From NCBI GenBank assembly GCA_031408575.1, contig JANNWS010000075.1, forward strand, positions 1 to 64,000: a DNA stretch of 64,000 nt, written 5' to 3'. The position numbers and the translations under genes were made by a program. The DNA is from Aliitabrizicola sp031408575. GTDB taxonomy: Bacteria; Pseudomonadota; Alphaproteobacteria; Rhodobacterales; Rhodobacteraceae. The notes beneath the pieces are model-generated. The model made no database searches and was not told where the DNA came from. It saw only the letters and a program-made list of their open reading frames with translations. Below are positions 24,210 through 32,728 of the stretch, piece after piece; the stretch's first letter is position 1; each line of letters opens with the position of its first letter.

Positions 24210-25112
24210 ATGCGCCTTGAATGGTTGGAAGACTTGCTGGCCGTCGCCGAAACCGGCTCGTTCCAGGAAGCGGCAAGCAGCCGTCGGCTGACCCAGTCCG
24301 CTTTTTCGCGGCGTATTCAGCATATCGAAGACCAGATCGGCGTGGAACTGTTCGACCGAACCCGAAAGCCGGTATTGTTGCACCCCGCAATGGCGCAACA
24401 GCGCGACCAGATGGCCAAACTGGCCAATGATCTGCGCCAACTGGTGAATGATCTGCGGCGCGGCGAGCGGATGGCGCTGAACCGGATCACGATTGCCAGT
24501 CAACACGCTTTGACCACTGCCCTGACGCCGCAGATCCTGAAAGGCATCCACGCAAGGCATGCAGATGTTCACGTCCGCCTGCGCTCGGCCAACCTTGATG
24601 AGTGTTTTGCGCTGTTGCTGTCACGGCAGGCCGACATCGCCCTTGTCTATCGCCTGCCGGACGAGCCCCATCCGATCGGCGCGAGTTTTGTCGAAACCGC
24701 GGTGATCGGAACCGACCAGCTGATCCCTGTCATCGCTTCTTTCGAGACGGCCGCCTTGCAATCATGTCTTGCCGCAGGCGAGTTGCCCTATATCGCCTAT
24801 CCTGCGGAAGTGTTCCTTGGTCAGGCTCTGGAGCGTTTTGTTCTGCCACAGGTCAGAAACAGCATGCGCCCGGCGCCCAAGGCGGAAACAGCCCTGACGC
24901 TGGCGGCACTTGAACTGGCGGCAGTCGGCATTGCTGTAGCCTGGGTGCCAGGCTCTTTGGCCAGACCGCGCATCGCGAGCGGAAGTCTTGCCGACCTGTC
25001 GGAAAGCTTGCCGTGTTATGGGTTGGAAGTGACCGCTGTCCGGCTTTTTGGCGATGCAGGTCCGATCGTAAAGTCGGTCTGGCAGAAAATCGTGGAACCG
25101 CGCTTTGGGTAA
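24210..25112 (+). CDS. LysR-family regulator of the sulfonate operon
   Basis: A 300-residue regulator. The N-terminal winged helix-turn-helix is RLEWLEDLLAVAETGSFQEA followed by LTQSAFSRRIQHIEDQIGVE and LFDRTRKPV. The C-terminal effector domain includes ADIALVYRLPDEPHP and a long hydrophobic TALTLAALELAAVGIAVAWVP stretch. It is divergent from cuyA, the arrangement of the regulator called CuyR in other cysteate-degrading Rhodobacterales. The ATG at 24210 follows GAGGGCAAG; an earlier frame start gives 29 extra residues with no helix-turn-helix role. The likely effector is cysteate or an operon intermediate. Confidence 0.9.
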   Translation: MRLEWLEDLLAVAETGSFQEAASSRRLTQSAFSRRIQHIEDQIGVELFDRTRKPVLLHPAMAQQRDQMAKLANDLRQLVNDLRRGERMALNRITIASQHALTTALTPQILKGIHARHADVHVRLRSANLDECFALLLSRQADIALVYRLPDEPHPIGASFVETAVIGTDQLIPVIASFETAALQSCLAAGELPYIAYPAEVFLGQALERFVLPQVRNSMRPAPKAETALTLAALELAAVGIAVAWVPGSLARPRIASGSLADLSESLPCYGLEVTAVRLFGDAGPIVKSVWQKIVEPRFG

Positions 25113-25199
25113 GCCTGACCTTTTGGTTGAAACCGGATGCTGCCGTTTGATCGTCAGTTGAAAGCTGGGCGAAAACCGGGGTTACACACCGGGGGGCCG

Positions 25200-25234
25200 C
25201 GAAACCCGGCCCGCGCGGGGCGGGCCGGGTTTCG
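25200..25234. terminator. Strong bidirectional hairpin terminator
   Basis: CGAAACCCGGCCCG (25200-25213) pairs perfectly with CGGGCCGGGTTTCG (25221-25234) around a 7-base loop, a 14-bp GC-rich stem. It lies between the convergent LysR and depolymerase genes and carries an A3 on one arm and T3 on the other, so it can act in both directions. Confidence 0.75.
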
Positions 25235-25246
25235 TCTTGCCAACCG

Positions 25247-26395
25247 TCACCGCTTTTCATGCTGCAAGAAGAACCGCATCATCTCTGCCGAGGCATCCGG
25301 GCCTGTCGGGTCGGTGTAGCTGCCTTGTGCTGCACCGCCTGACCAGGCGTGGCCCGCGCCACTGATCGACCAGTGTTCGCAGATCGATCGCCCGTCAGCA
25401 TCTGTGTGCCGGGTCTGGTGAAAACTGCGGCCACCGGGGGCGGTGCCGGTTGTGGTGATCGCGGCCGTTTTCGGCAGACCGCCGAGCGCCTGCTGCGCCA
25501 CGGCGGTGCCGTTGCGCGGATGAACGGTCGTGTCTGCATCGCCGTGAAAGACAATCATCGGAACCGAATGCGCGTCGGAATGGCCTGCCGCACCCGTTCG
25601 CATTACACCGAACGCCGTGACGACATCGCTGGCCGCACCAATGGGCAGGCCGGAATGCACGCCCGCTGCGCTGTACAGATCAGGATAGGCCGCCGCAAGA
25701 ATGGCCGCCGCAGCCCCGCCCGCCGACAGACCGGCGACATAGACGCGGGCGGGGTCGGCGCCATGATCACGCAAAACTGCGCGGGTGATGCCCGCGATCA
25801 GGGCCGGTTCGCCCCGGTCGCGGCCCTGATCCTGCGGGTTGAACCAGTTCCAGCATTTGCTGGCATTGGCAGAGGCGGGCTGGGCCGGATAGGCGACAAG
25901 GCAGCCATACTCCTCTGCCAGGTGGTTCATCCCGGTTCCGGTGGCGAAATCATCCGGCGACTGGGTGCAGCCGTGCAGCATGATGATCAGCGGCATCGGT
26001 TGATCGCTGGCGGCAGCGGGCCGGTAAAGCTTGTACTCTCGCGCGCCCTCGGGGCCGGAATAGCTGTGGGTGGTAAAGGATGCACCGTCGGGCGCAGCCG
26101 GCGGTGTGACCTGTGCGCTGTGGCCGGGCATGCCGCCCGACTGGATCCGGCGCAGCGTTTCAGCCAGCGGCGTGCGGGTTTGGGTGGCGCGTTTTCGGCG
26201 CGGTTTGACCGTTTGTTCCGGCGGTTGCACGCGCTCGAACACACCTTCGATTACATCACCTGTGGCTTCGGGTGCGAGTGTGGCTGCGTCGACCGGGGCA
26301 AGAATGGCGCGGATCAGGGCAGTTGCCTCGGTCAGCTTGCCGGCACCGGTCAGGCGGGTTGCGTCGGCCATGCCGCGCGCGAGAGGATTTTTCAT
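25247..26395 (-). CDS. PHB-depolymerase-family esterase
   Basis: A 382-residue alpha/beta hydrolase. After a variable N-terminal region of about 125 residues the catalytic domain begins REYKLYRP, with oxyanion segment LIIMLHGCTQSPDDFATGTG, lipase box GLSAGGAAAAILAA (nucleophile serine), acid-residue region MIVFHGDADTTVHP and catalytic histidine near GAGHAWSGG. NCWNW-type segment KCWNWFNPQDQGRDRGEP is typical of extracellular short-chain polyhydroxyalkanoate depolymerases and related feruloyl/acetyl-xylan esterases. I see no signal peptide at ATG 26395, so an intracellular or granule-linked role is possible. The GHAWSGG and KCWNW segments define the family; substrate is inferred. Confidence 0.85.
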   Translation of the reverse strand: MKNPLARGMADATRLTGAGKLTEATALIRAILAPVDAATLAPEATGDVIEGVFERVQPPEQTVKPRRKRATQTRTPLAETLRRIQSGGMPGHSAQVTPPAAPDGASFTTHSYSGPEGAREYKLYRPAAASDQPMPLIIMLHGCTQSPDDFATGTGMNHLAEEYGCLVAYPAQPASANASKCWNWFNPQDQGRDRGEPALIAGITRAVLRDHGADPARVYVAGLSAGGAAAAILAAAYPDLYSAAGVHSGLPIGAASDVVTAFGVMRTGAAGHSDAHSVPMIVFHGDADTTVHPRNGTAVAQQALGGLPKTAAITTTGTAPGGRSFHQTRHTDADGRSICEHWSISGAGHAWSGGAAQGSYTDPTGPDASAEMMRFFLQHEKR

Positions 26396-26417
26396 CTTGG
26401 GCTTTCTTGGGGGGGGG

Positions 26418-26849
26418 TCAGGAAAGGCGGTCGGCAAGAGCCGCCTTTATGGCGTCGCTGGTCTGTAACGCACCAAGCACGAAAAGGTTCGCAATCGTCG
26501 CGCGAGCAAGGTCGGGGGTGACATCAGGGGAGATGACCGCAAGCCCCAGCACCCGGATGTCGAGCATGGTGCCTGCGCTGCGGGCCGCCTCAAGTTCGGC
26601 CCGTGTCAGGGTTCGCAGGCCCATGTCGACGCTGCGGCGGGTGGCGGCCTGACGCACCGTATCCGCATGTCGGTCAATCTGGTTGCGGATCGCGGTTCGG
26701 ATGAAGTCGCTGCGGTTGGAGTAAAAGCCTTCCTGCACTAAAAGCTCGATCTTACCCAGATCAATATAACCGAGGTTGATCGTCAGCTTTTCACTGTCGG
26801 GCGTCTTGGCGGGGCGCGACTGTGGCCCGCTGTCTTTGACGATATGCAT
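26418..26849 (-). CDS. Ribbon-helix-helix transcriptional regulator
   Basis: A 143-residue protein with an N-terminal ribbon-helix-helix: the strand KLTINLGYIDLGKIELLVQ is followed by EGFYSNRSDFIRTAIRNQID. The C-terminal half (TRAELEAARSAGTMLDIRVL onwards) is a dimer or effector domain I do not recognise. It lies 22 bases upstream of the depolymerase gene on the same strand, so it probably regulates the pair. An 18-bp palindrome just before its start suggests self-regulation. Confidence 0.8.
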   Translation of the reverse strand: MHIVKDSGPQSRPAKTPDSEKLTINLGYIDLGKIELLVQEGFYSNRSDFIRTAIRNQIDRHADTVRQAATRRSVDMGLRTLTRAELEAARSAGTMLDIRVLGLAVISPDVTPDLARATIANLFVLGALQTSDAIKAALADRLS

Positions 26850-26862
26850 TATACATCCCTAG

Positions 26863-26908
26863 ACCATCTGTATGGATGGTATATGGCGGGGTTGCCGCAC
26901 TTGTTCAA
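26863..26908 (-). promoter_or_regulatory. Promoter and operator of the RHH regulator gene
   Basis: On the minus strand TTGAAC (26908-26903) is followed after 17 bases by CATATA (26885-26880), a fair sigma-70-type promoter. Overlapping its downstream edge is the inverted repeat ACCATC-N6-GATGGT (26863-26880), a size and layout suited to a ribbon-helix-helix dimer pair. Binding there would block transcription of the regulator and the depolymerase gene. Confidence 0.45.
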
Positions 26909-26954
26909 CCCCTGTCATCGCAAATTGAATCGGGGATGCCAGCGGCGCGCAGGG

Positions 26955-28202
26955 TCAGGCGGCGTAGCGCACCGGCCAGGCTTGCGGCACGGCGCCGCCG
27001 CGAAAATCGGGGCCAGCGCCGAAATCGAGCGCGTCGCGGCGCAGAATCTGACGGGCGATCTCTGGCACCATGACGCGGGCGATGTGGCGGCCGAGGCATT
27101 CGTGCAGGCCCTGGCCATAGGTGAAAGCGTCGCTTTGGTCGCGGGTTGGGTCGAAGTGGTCGGGGGCGGGAAATCCGGCCGGGTCGAACATGGCGGATTG
27201 GGTGACGGCCAGCACCGTGGTGCCGGGGGCGATCTTGGCGGCGTGGGTGGTGCCGCCGGAAAGTTCGGTCGAACGGTGGCAAAGGCGGAAGAAATACGGG
27301 AAGGCGGGGTTAAAGCGCAGCGCCTCGTACACATGGCCGTCAACCGCAGCGGCGGTGTCGGATTTTGCCGCGAGGGTGGCAGCTGCAAGGCGGGCGGGGT
27401 CTTGCGCCAGCGTGGCAAGTGCGTTGCACACGGCGTGCGAGGTGGTCTCGACTGCGCCGATCAACAGGCCACCGACGTTGAAGATCACGTCGCGCAGCCC
27501 GAACTTCGTTGCATCGCTGAAGCTGAGCCGCAGCAAGCGCGACACGGGATCGGTCGCATCGCTGCCGAGTTTCACTGCAAGGCTGCGCCGGGCGATCAGG
27601 CGGCCAAGATAGAAGCCCATGCTGATATTGGCGCTTTTGCGGTTTGCCACGATCCCGTCCTGATCGATGCCGGGCGCGACGGAATCAAATGGCTGGTTCC
27701 AGAAGGCGTCCTGCTGGTTCCAGTAGGACCAGTCGATCAGCTTGTCGGGGTTGGACTTGTCAAAACCGAACCAGTCCTGCACCAGCCGCACCGGAACACC
27801 GCGCGTGACGGCACGCACAAGGTCGATGTTGCCCTTTGCGTCGTTCAGCGCATCGCGGGCAGCAGCCCCGATCCAGTCGCGCATCCGGGGAATATCTTCG
27901 ACATCAAGGATGGATTTCATCACCGATTTGTCGCGCCAATGGGTCGCCGTATCGTCCTGCGCCATAAAGTAGCCGCCCTGCTTTGGTGCATACAGATCGA
28001 CACCAAAGCAGTCATGGCGGCGCAGGATCAGCGTGCAGTCGGCGTGCCGTGTGGCAAGGGTCAGCTCGGGCAGCACGACGATGGGCCGCTCAGTGCGCAA
28101 TTCCGCCAGAAAGGGCAGGGGTTCGCCGAAGATCATGCGGCGGACGTAGGCCCAGCGTTGGGCCGGGGGCAGCGCATCGAGGTGGTTCAGATACTGGCCC
28201 AT
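26955..28202 (-). CDS. Cytochrome P450
   Basis: A 415-residue soluble bacterial P450. The heme-binding loop is FTYGQGLHECLGRHIARVM (cysteine thiolate in HEC), the ExxR salt bridge is EALR, and the I-helix oxygen-activation segment is GGLLIGAVETTSHAVCNALA. There is no signal peptide or membrane anchor. It is the last gene of a five-gene cluster of otherwise exported proteins, starting 11 bases after the di-heme cytochrome. No ferredoxin or reductase partner is encoded nearby. The substrate cannot be inferred; the exported neighbours suggest an unusual pathway. Confidence 0.92.
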   Translation of the reverse strand: MGQYLNHLDALPPAQRWAYVRRMIFGEPLPFLAELRTERPIVVLPELTLATRHADCTLILRRHDCFGVDLYAPKQGGYFMAQDDTATHWRDKSVMKSILDVEDIPRMRDWIGAAARDALNDAKGNIDLVRAVTRGVPVRLVQDWFGFDKSNPDKLIDWSYWNQQDAFWNQPFDSVAPGIDQDGIVANRKSANISMGFYLGRLIARRSLAVKLGSDATDPVSRLLRLSFSDATKFGLRDVIFNVGGLLIGAVETTSHAVCNALATLAQDPARLAAATLAAKSDTAAAVDGHVYEALRFNPAFPYFFRLCHRSTELSGGTTHAAKIAPGTTVLAVTQSAMFDPAGFPAPDHFDPTRDQSDAFTYGQGLHECLGRHIARVMVPEIARQILRRDALDFGAGPDFRGGAVPQAWPVRYAA

Positions 28203-28213
28203 CTGCCGCGTCC

Positions 28214-30043
28214 TTACAGGGATTTCATGTATTCGATCAGTGCCATCCGGTCGTCTTCTGTCAGTTGGCCGACGCCATAGACATGGCCCTGCCGGCTGTT
28301 GCCGGCGAGCGGCGCGCCATCGGCATCGACCGTGTTCAGAAAAAAAAAGCCACCGCTTGCGGGTTTGGTCGTCTCGTATCCCACCCTGACCGGATCGAAG
28401 GCGCGGTTGCCAACCCAGAAGCCCGGCATCCGCTGTGCGGGCGGCAGCAAAAGCTCGTAAAGCGACGCGACCGATCCGTTATGCAGGTAGGGGGCGGTGG
28501 CCCAGATGCCATCCAGCGGGCGGGCCTTGTAGGCCAGCGTATCCTCTTGGGTGTCGGGCGACAGGCAGCGGGTCTGATCCTCGGATCTGGGAACGTTGAA
28601 ATCGAGGGCGAAGTCCACCTCGGGCAATTCCCGCAGGCCGAAGAAGTTGCGAAAGCCGATCCGCACGATGTCTTTCTTGTTGCCCAGCAGCGCGCCGACG
28701 ACCGCCGTTTCCAGCATGGCGGCGACGCGTGCCGTGTCGCCAAACGGCTCACCCGCCGTGTGATCGGTGCCTTTCATCGCCCCCGTCGGGCCTTCGTAGA
28801 CGTAGGCGTTGCAGGCCATCCAGATGTCGGTCAGGTTCTCGCGCCCGTCTGCAATCGTCGTGCGGAACAGCGACATCCGTTCGGTCGGCTGCGTGGCGCG
28901 GCCTTTGGGCGCTTCGGTGTGGCAACTGGCGCAGTTGGCGTCGAACAGCGCGTCACCACGGGCGCGCAACCTGGGATCAATCGCGGGGAAATGCGACGGC
29001 CAGACCGGCGCGTCAAGATCGCGCAACTGGTGCTCCATGCTGTCAAGGCTGGCGCTACGCACGCTGGAGGTGTAGCCGCGCAGCCGGTCGATCGGGCCGT
29101 TCTGCAGGGTGATGACCACCTCGCCGAACACGCCCAGCACCTCGCCGGTGTTGCGGCCAAGTGCGCCGTATTCAAACGGATCGCCGGGCAGCTCGAACCG
29201 GCTGTTCTTGGCCAGGCCGTTCCACTGCACCCGCTCCTGATTGGAGATGCCCCAGAGAAAGGGATAGCTGACCGGCGCGTTCGACGGGTTGCCTTCGGTC
29301 GCAGGCGCACCGGTGAACATCAGCACCTTGTTGAGGATATGCCCCACCGCATCAAGCCGCCCGAAGCCGTAGCGCATCGGCGTTTCATTCATCACATCGG
29401 TCTTTTGCTGCCACGCCAGATGCTGGGCAAATGCGGCATCAAGCTTGGCGCGGTTGGCGGGAGTGTCCCTGCCCGCCAGGACTTTGACGTTGAAGCGGCC
29501 CCATTTCGCGGGATCTGACCGGGTGGCGGCAAGCGAGGCGTCAACAGCCTCGACGAAACTTTGGAAATCCAGCAGGTTCGGGCCGCCGTCGATGGTGGTC
29601 GTGACACCGCCGTAGGTCATCCGTGCGGTGTGGCAGGCCGAACAGTTCAGGCCGACCCACGGCTCGGCGGTCTTCTTGCCCCCCGGTTGGCCGTCATACT
29701 AGCGCAGTCCGGTCACGCGAAACGCGGTATCGGGCTGCTGGTCATGGGCAAAGCCGATTGGCAGGGTACTTGGGCTGGCGTCGGGCGGGCTGAGAAAGCC
29801 GAACGAGGTCAGGTTGTCCATTGCCGAAAAGGGTTCCGTGCTGCCGGCCTGTTCCAAGGCATTGAACCACGCGACCGGCATCAACCGCGAGCCTTGTGTG
29901 CCCCAGTACCACGCGCCGCGTTCGTTGCCGGACCAGCCCTGTGCGCGCGTTGCGATGTCATCGGTATCCCAGCGGCAGGCGGCAAGCGCGCCAAGCAGGG
30001 CAAGTGGCACGAGGGGAAGCAGGCGCAGGGACGATCTGTGCAT
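28214..30043 (-). pseudogene. Di-heme c-type cytochrome lipoprotein, interrupted by an in-frame TAG
   Basis: One continuous frame of 610 codons with a TAG at 29699-29701. The N-terminal 114 residues carry a lipoprotein signal (MHRSSLRLLPLVPLALLGAL, lipobox LAAC). Fourteen codons after the TAG comes the first heme motif CSACH, and at about codon 390 the second, CASCH in LFDANCASCH. Further segments include WPSHFPAIDPRLRARGDALF, GIWATAPYLHNGSVASLYEL and LLPPAQRMPGFWVG. This is the di-heme peroxidase-like family that includes the RoxA-type oxygenases (about 650 residues). Without read-through only a heme-free lipoprotein stub is made, or a downstream fragment starting at 29620 that lacks the first heme site and signal. 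The rest shows no decay, so the change is recent or a sequence error. Confidence 0.8.
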
Positions 30044-30090
30044 CGGCGTCGGTCCTTCGTTCAGCCTGTTTTTTGGCAGATTGGTCGTGG

Positions 30091-31464
30091 TCAGTTCTTG
30101 ACGCCCTTTATGGCGCGCAGCGCGCCGTCAATATCGGCCTCTGGGTTGAGTATAATTCCTTGCGTCGCCTGAAACTGGGTCGTGGCGCGCAGCGTGCGCG
30201 CACCGAGGTAGCCGTCGATCACGCCCACCGGATAGCCTTCTTCGGTCAGCAGCCGCTGCAACTCGCGCACCGCAGGATCACCGATCAGGCTTTCGGCGGC
30301 ACTGCCTGCGGCGGCAAAGCCGATCACCGTGCCATCCGCCATCATCGCAACGCCGCGCAGGCCATCGGCACTAAGGGCCAGCGCGCCGGGAAGCGCGGGC
30401 AGGGTGATCGAGCCCACTTTTTCCAGCGACGCCGCTGCGGGGTTAAGCGCGTATTGGATCACCTCGTCGGAATAGAGGCTGCCCAGCCAGATCACGCCAC
30501 GGTCGCAACTGCTGGCCAAAAGGCCCGAGGGGCGCAGGCCGCTTCCGGTCTGTACCGTGGCCGCAGCACCGGGGCGCAGCCTGAGACGTGGCTCGACCTC
30601 GGTCAGCAGGTTAAGCGCACGAAAGTATTCGACATACTCGACCAGCATCAGCCGGTCCCGGTTGCGGTCGGAAATCAGGAACGACGGATCGGTTCCGCCA
30701 TCGCAGCGCTGGTTCGACAGCAGCGCATCGACGGTAAAGGGTTCCAGCGGTGTGGCGGATTTGGGCTGGGCACCGCTGCCCGCGACGCGCCGGTCTGCCC
30801 CCGCGTCAACCGCAAGCAACGACGGTTCAGCCGAAAGGTTCAGAAAAACGATGCCGAGGGCCGTATCAAACCATGCCTTGCTGACCCCGCGCGCCGCCAG
30901 CGCCACGCGCGGCGACGGCAGAAACACCGGGGCTTGCGGGGTGTTGACATCGACGACGCGGAAATCGCCCATTGCCTTTTCGGTCCCATAGTCGCCAATC
31001 GCGATCAGCCCTGCACCGGCCCAACTGAGCGTCGGATGGGCAAGCCCGGTTTCTGACATGACCTGACCCAGCGGCGACAGATCCGGCCCCAGCACCAGGA
31101 TGCGCGTCTGTTGGGCATCGCGTCCGATGATGAATACGGTTCCGTCATCGGGGCTTACCAGAACATCGTCAGGTATCAGGCCAAGCGGCGCTTCGGCTTC
31201 GACGATCAGTGTGGCCTGTGACAGCCGCAGAATGCGGCCGTCTTCGGGTGTTTCGCCAAGGATCACGAACATATGATCGCCATCCAGTGAAAGCCCAATA
31301 GGGCCAGCCGGCATGATTTGTGCGGCGGTCTGTGCCAGCAAACCAGCCGGCTGAAATGTCGTTTCAACAGGGCCGGATTCGGCAAGGCCGGCCAGAGGCC
31401 ACAGTGCCGCGACGCATAGCACGCCCAAACGACGCAGGTCGTCAGTTCTGCAGATTGAAATCAT
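30091..31464 (-). CDS. Exported propeller-like protein with peptidoglycan-binding domain
   Basis: A 457-residue protein with a Sec signal (LRRLGVLCVAALWPLAGLAE). Residues about 50-370 contain repeated strand patterns such as IGLSLDGDHMFVILGE, LVSPDDGTVFIIGRD and ALSADGLRGVAMMADGTVI, which suggest a beta-propeller. The C-terminal 70 residues (VRELQRLLTEEGYPVGVIDG, LGARTLRATTQFQATQGI) form a PGB_1-type peptidoglycan-binding domain. The start overlaps the end of the serine protease gene by 23 bases. It may anchor the neighbouring exported enzymes to the cell wall; this is inference. The catalytic function, if any, is unknown. Confidence 0.7.
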   Translation of the reverse strand: MISICRTDDLRRLGVLCVAALWPLAGLAESGPVETTFQPAGLLAQTAAQIMPAGPIGLSLDGDHMFVILGETPEDGRILRLSQATLIVEAEAPLGLIPDDVLVSPDDGTVFIIGRDAQQTRILVLGPDLSPLGQVMSETGLAHPTLSWAGAGLIAIGDYGTEKAMGDFRVVDVNTPQAPVFLPSPRVALAARGVSKAWFDTALGIVFLNLSAEPSLLAVDAGADRRVAGSGAQPKSATPLEPFTVDALLSNQRCDGGTDPSFLISDRNRDRLMLVEYVEYFRALNLLTEVEPRLRLRPGAAATVQTGSGLRPSGLLASSCDRGVIWLGSLYSDEVIQYALNPAAASLEKVGSITLPALPGALALSADGLRGVAMMADGTVIGFAAAGSAAESLIGDPAVRELQRLLTEEGYPVGVIDGYLGARTLRATTQFQATQGIILNPEADIDGALRAIKGVKN

Positions 31465-32725
31465 AGTTCGCCGCCAGGGTCATCGGGATTGCTTCAAGCT
31501 TCTCGTCCCTGATGAAGGGCACGACCACAAGTTCAAGGTTCGCAAAGGGCTTGTCGCCGCCTTTGGCGTTGAAGGTGGTGTTCAACTCGGACGAAAGCGC
31601 TGCATGAACGCCGGGTATCGTGAAGTCACCTTTCAAGCCCTTTGCATCCAGTTGCACACGGTCAAACAGATTACCGTTCTGATTGAGTTTAAGCATTTTC
31701 GCGAAAGCAGGAACAACATCTTCACCCTGTTCATCCAGGGTCAGCGCTTTTGCGCCAAGAAAGACCTGAATCCGGTCAATCTGATCCTCGCCGCCAACCA
31801 GCTTGCTATAACGGATGCGGATCGAGCCATCGGGTGCCGTTTCGGCTTTCCAGGTAAAGAAGCGACCGATCTGATCGACGTCTTCCTCGATAAAGTTGAT
31901 CCGGTCGCCGATGGGTGGCTGCTGATCCGAGATTTCGCCGACTAGTTTCGTCAGCCGCGCGACCTGCCGTTCCAGCGCGTCGATTCTGGCAACCTTGGCC
32001 TCCAGTACCGCGATCCTGAAATGGCCGATGAGCGGCATCGAATATTCGATCGGCACCATCAGGGTGCGGTCATTGTTAGCACCCGTCGTGGCCTTGACCA
32101 CGCCCACAACCTTAACGCCGCCCGCCTCATCCTCAATATAGACGGGGCTGCCGCTTTGGCCGCCGCCGACTGCAAGTTTCAGGGTCCATGCAAAGGGAAC
32201 CTTGCGATTGCCGCGTTCGATCAGCTTACCATCGTCGGGAACATAATCCTCGCCGTTGAACCCCGAGGTCAGGAAATCCCGGTCATCGGCAACTGTCAAA
32301 GGTGCGGTCTGCCCAAGTTCCAGCCCCGCCGGCGGGGCCGTGCCGAAGGGGATGTTCGCGCGCAGCAGAACAAGGTCGACATCCGGCAGGGCGGACACGA
32401 AGGACACTGGCCATTTGGCCCCGCCGGGTCCGCTCAGTTCGGCCTGTATCACCAGATTGACCGCCTTGACCGCTGTGGCCGGGTCAAAGAAGTGTTCGGC
32501 GGTCAGGATAAAGCCCTCATTGCCGACAAAGAACCCCGTGGCCTGCGATTGCACGCCATCGGGTTGGCCGACGAGGTTTCCGATCGTCGGCGCACCCGTC
32601 AGCGTCAGATACACGAGGTTGTCGCGCACGATCAGGTGCGGCGGATTTTGCGCGATACTGGGGGCTGCGATCAGTGTCAGCCCGAGGCACAGGCTCCATA
32701 CCCGGAAGATGCGCAGTGACCTCAT
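31442..32725 (-). CDS. Exported trypsin-like serine protease with coiled coil
   Basis: A 427-residue protein with a Sec signal (WSLCLGLTLIAAPSIAQ). The protease domain shows a full catalytic triad: His in GFILTAEHFF, Asp in ALPDVDLVLLRA, Ser in GGGQSGSPVYI. After about residue 235 a predicted coiled coil (LEAKVARIDALERQVARLTK) leads into a C-terminal beta-rich domain of about 170 residues that I do not recognise (RIQVFLGAKALTLDEQGEDV, LELVVVPFIRDEKLEAIPM). It is three bases after the metzincin gene and overlaps the propeller gene. Two different exported proteases in a row suggests joint processing of an envelope or extracellular substrate. Confidence 0.78.
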   Translation of the reverse strand: MRSLRIFRVWSLCLGLTLIAAPSIAQNPPHLIVRDNLVYLTLTGAPTIGNLVGQPDGVQSQATGFFVGNEGFILTAEHFFDPATAVKAVNLVIQAELSGPGGAKWPVSFVSALPDVDLVLLRANIPFGTAPPAGLELGQTAPLTVADDRDFLTSGFNGEDYVPDDGKLIERGNRKVPFAWTLKLAVGGGQSGSPVYIEDEAGGVKVVGVVKATTGANNDRTLMVPIEYSMPLIGHFRIAVLEAKVARIDALERQVARLTKLVGEISDQQPPIGDRINFIEEDVDQIGRFFTWKAETAPDGSIRIRYSKLVGGEDQIDRIQVFLGAKALTLDEQGEDVVPAFAKMLKLNQNGNLFDRVQLDAKGLKGDFTIPGVHAALSSELNTTFNAKGGDKPFANLELVVVPFIRDEKLEAIPMTLAANYDFNLQN

Positions 32726-32728
32726 GGT

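Noticed and set aside
29699..29701. TAG as pyrrolysine in the di-heme cytochrome
   Set aside because: Pyrrolysine machinery is not expected in this group and no pylT-like tRNA is in the window.
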